In this document: positions 62,406 to 64,000 of the stretch, in pieces
Position numbering within the stretch: the first letter of the stretch is position 1
How the letters are laid out: each line of letters opens with the position of its first letter
Program-made: the position numbers and the translations under genes
Notes under the pieces: generated by a model
Seen by the model: the letters and a program-made list of their open reading frames with translations, nothing else
Databases searched by the model: none
Told to the model about the DNA's origin: nothing
NCBI GenBank assembly: GCA_964059975.1
Contig: CAXKXX010000001.1
Span: forward strand, 171,796-235,795
Direction: 5' to 3'
Source: CAXKXX01 sp964059975
Lineage (GTDB): Bacteria; Pseudomonadota; Gammaproteobacteria; Enterobacterales; Enterobacteriaceae
Length of the DNA: 64,000 bases

Positions 62406-63275
62406 CGTATATTTTATTATATTGCACAAGCTTTTATGATTTAATAAATGCTCTTAAAATAAAAATATAATTTATATATATAATTAAATTAGAAATATTT
62501 TTAACCCTAAAAAAATTTTAACGATGCTATGTTCACTTATATATTATACTATACAAGTAATAATTATATGTTGATAAAACCAAGTCTAATAAAATCCTTC
62601 TAAATTTTTAATATTTTATTTAGTACTTTACTGATATCTATACCTCCACTAAATATAAAAATCGTGGTCGGATATTTAATCTACTAACATGAGGTTTAAG
62701 AAATGTATTTATAATATATCTGTACTTAAGTATAATTTAATAAATGAACTAATTTTTTATTAAAAGATTCCTCCATATCAGTTAAAATTAATTTTTTAAT
62801 TAATAGAGATAATATTATAGTAAATTTTATTTTTTTATAAAATTAGTATTTTATAGATCATTTAATTAATATCTATGAATATTTTTATTTATTTTAATAT
62901 CCATGCCCTTTCGGATTGATGTCTATAAAAGAGTCAAGAGAAAAATACTTATTAAGAATATCGTCGTCACTATGTGATAGTAATCACATTAGATTACTTC
63001 TAATCGTACATACATATATATTCATTACAGAAATAAATACTAGATATTATATCTATATTTATCCTTCCAGATTTCAGTGATTTTAAAAGTGCCAGTTTGA
63101 CGCTATTTATATCTCGATCACTATCTAACCTGATCTAAAAAGTTATTACTATCTATCGATTTTATATTTTTAAACATCTAATTTTTCTATATTAATTTAA
63201 TATGATTTACATATAAAATGGAAGCATTTTATTATATTTTATACTCAATAAAAAAATTAAAAATAAGGGGATTTT

Positions 63276-63297
63276 TATTCAGAATAATTTCTGAATA
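63276..63297. repeat. 9-bp perfect hairpin
   Basis: TATTCAGAA (63276-63284) pairs with TTCTGAATA (63289-63297), followed by GTTCTTTT. It could be a weak plus-strand terminator with no gene upstream. Confidence 0.4.
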
Positions 63298-63817
63298 GTT
63301 CTTTTAGTAAAGTTAAACAACCATTTTATTAATGCAAAGAGTCTTAGTTTTTCTATCGCAATCTTTATACATGACTCAGAAGACGGAGTGGCCATAAAAC
63401 GCTTATGGAGTAGCCAGAGGTCTGATGTCATAATGAGTTTGTATGCACTCCTGAATATTAGTGGGGGCTAGCGAAAAGTAAAGCCTACGCCAGACTCTGG
63501 ATCTAATTCATTTTTTTTAACATTTCTTGTTATCAAAGATATTACATAATATAGACTGTAGTCCTATAGTATGATCACTAAAAAATGTTTAGGTATTATA
63601 AAAATCTTTAGTTAACAGAAACTAAGCCTTATTCTAATGATTGTAACGAGTTGATTATAATGCTCACCAAGATCCGGTTTACGATGGGGCTCGTCCTAAT
63701 CCCACATCTTCTCGCTGGATTTCGAGGCATAAAAGTTTCCGAGGGGGAATGTGCTATAACGAAGACGCGCTTCTTGCCAAAATTTGGTGCTTCGGGCGCT
63801 GAATTTTTAATTTGTAG

Positions 63818-63877
63818 CTATTAGCTAAGCCCACTTTTTATTACCTGATCTCAGTTAGTAAAATGGGCTTATAATAG
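63818..63877. repeat. Bulged 14-bp inverted repeat near the window end
   Basis: CTATTA (63818-63823) and TAAGCCCA (63826-63833) pair with TAATAG (63872-63877) and TGGGCTTA (63864-63871), with a 2-base bulge. No T run follows. Confidence 0.5.
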
Positions 63878-64000
63878 TTGACTCTAGTAGGAAGTGTTAA
63901 TGGTTTTATTAATCATTTTTGGAAATCAGCTATCATAGACTATATGCCTATTATTTGCGCCCTGACGGTCCGTATTAGGCACAGAAGAGGCGTCAAGTAG

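Larger units (their letters stand above)
59240..64000. other. 4.8 kb without recognisable genes at the window end
   Basis: The cysP promoter should lie within 59240-59400. Beyond it no frame resembles a known protein; small frames at 60408-60602, 60642-60827 and 61311-61508 lack domains. The stretch has several strong palindromes (59508-59552, 60672-60687, 61481-61552, 62344-62405, 63276-63297, 63818-63877) and a 28-bp tandem duplication. About 62.4-63.3 kb is very AT-rich. Confidence 0.65.

Overview
The window reads as part of the chromosome of a host-restricted gammaproteobacterial symbiont of the Enterobacterales. Every recognisable protein matches its Escherichia coli counterpart closely in sequence and length. 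Several blocks keep the E. coli order: rluB-topA-cysB-ribA; thrS-infC-rpmI-rplT-(pheM)-pheS-pheT-ihfA; ubiD-trkH; priA-hslV-hslU; glyQ-glyS; cysP-cysT-cysW-cysA. Between these survivors the genes expected from E. coli synteny (for example btuR, yciK, sohB, yciN, acnA, fre, fadBA, pepQ, cytR, ftsN) are gone. Long stretches of DNA without credible genes replace them. About 30 kb of the 64 kb is coding. I cannot name the species; Serratia-, Sodalis- or adelgid-symbiont-type genomes in mid-reduction would all fit.

Layout: trxB (0.1-1.1 kb); rluB, topA, cysB and ribA (2.7-11 kb); an AT-rich desert (11-15 kb); the translation cluster thrS to ihfA (15.1-22.4 kb); trkH and ubiD on the minus strand (22.9-26.7 kb); rhlE (29.3-30.6 kb) and ansP (31.1-32.6 kb); a 9.2 kb gene-free desert (32.6-41.8 kb); hslU-hslV on the minus strand (41.8-43.6 kb); priA and divergent rpmE (45.7-48.3 kb); glyS-glyQ (48.7-51.7 kb); a second very AT-rich desert (51.7-54.2 kb); emtA (54.2-54.9 kb); the cysPTWA sulfate/thiosulfate importer (55.4-59.2 kb); and 4.8 kb of DNA without recognisable genes to the end.

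What is kept is mostly translation (three aminoacyl-tRNA synthetases, IF3, L35, L20, L31, an rRNA pseudouridine synthase), DNA topology and restart (TopA, IHF-alpha, PriA), redox and cofactor genes (TrxB, RibA, UbiD), proteolysis (HslVU), transport (TrkH, AnsP, CysPTWA) and the cysteine regulator CysB. Having CysB together with the whole importer suggests sulfur assimilation is still under selection. Some regulatory fossils survive: the AUU start of infC, a heat-shock promoter before hslVU, and the pheST attenuator hairpin behind an apparently broken pheM leader.

The most unusual content is outside the genes. It includes a set of perfect or near-perfect inverted repeats (arms up to 25 bp, loops often 1-4 nt), many exact short tandem duplications (12-28 bp), and abrupt switches between non-coding DNA of roughly 38 % GC and tracts near 10 % GC. 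I found no convincing rRNA operon, intact tRNA, insertion sequence, prophage, CRISPR array or defence system, and no clear new multi-gene system.
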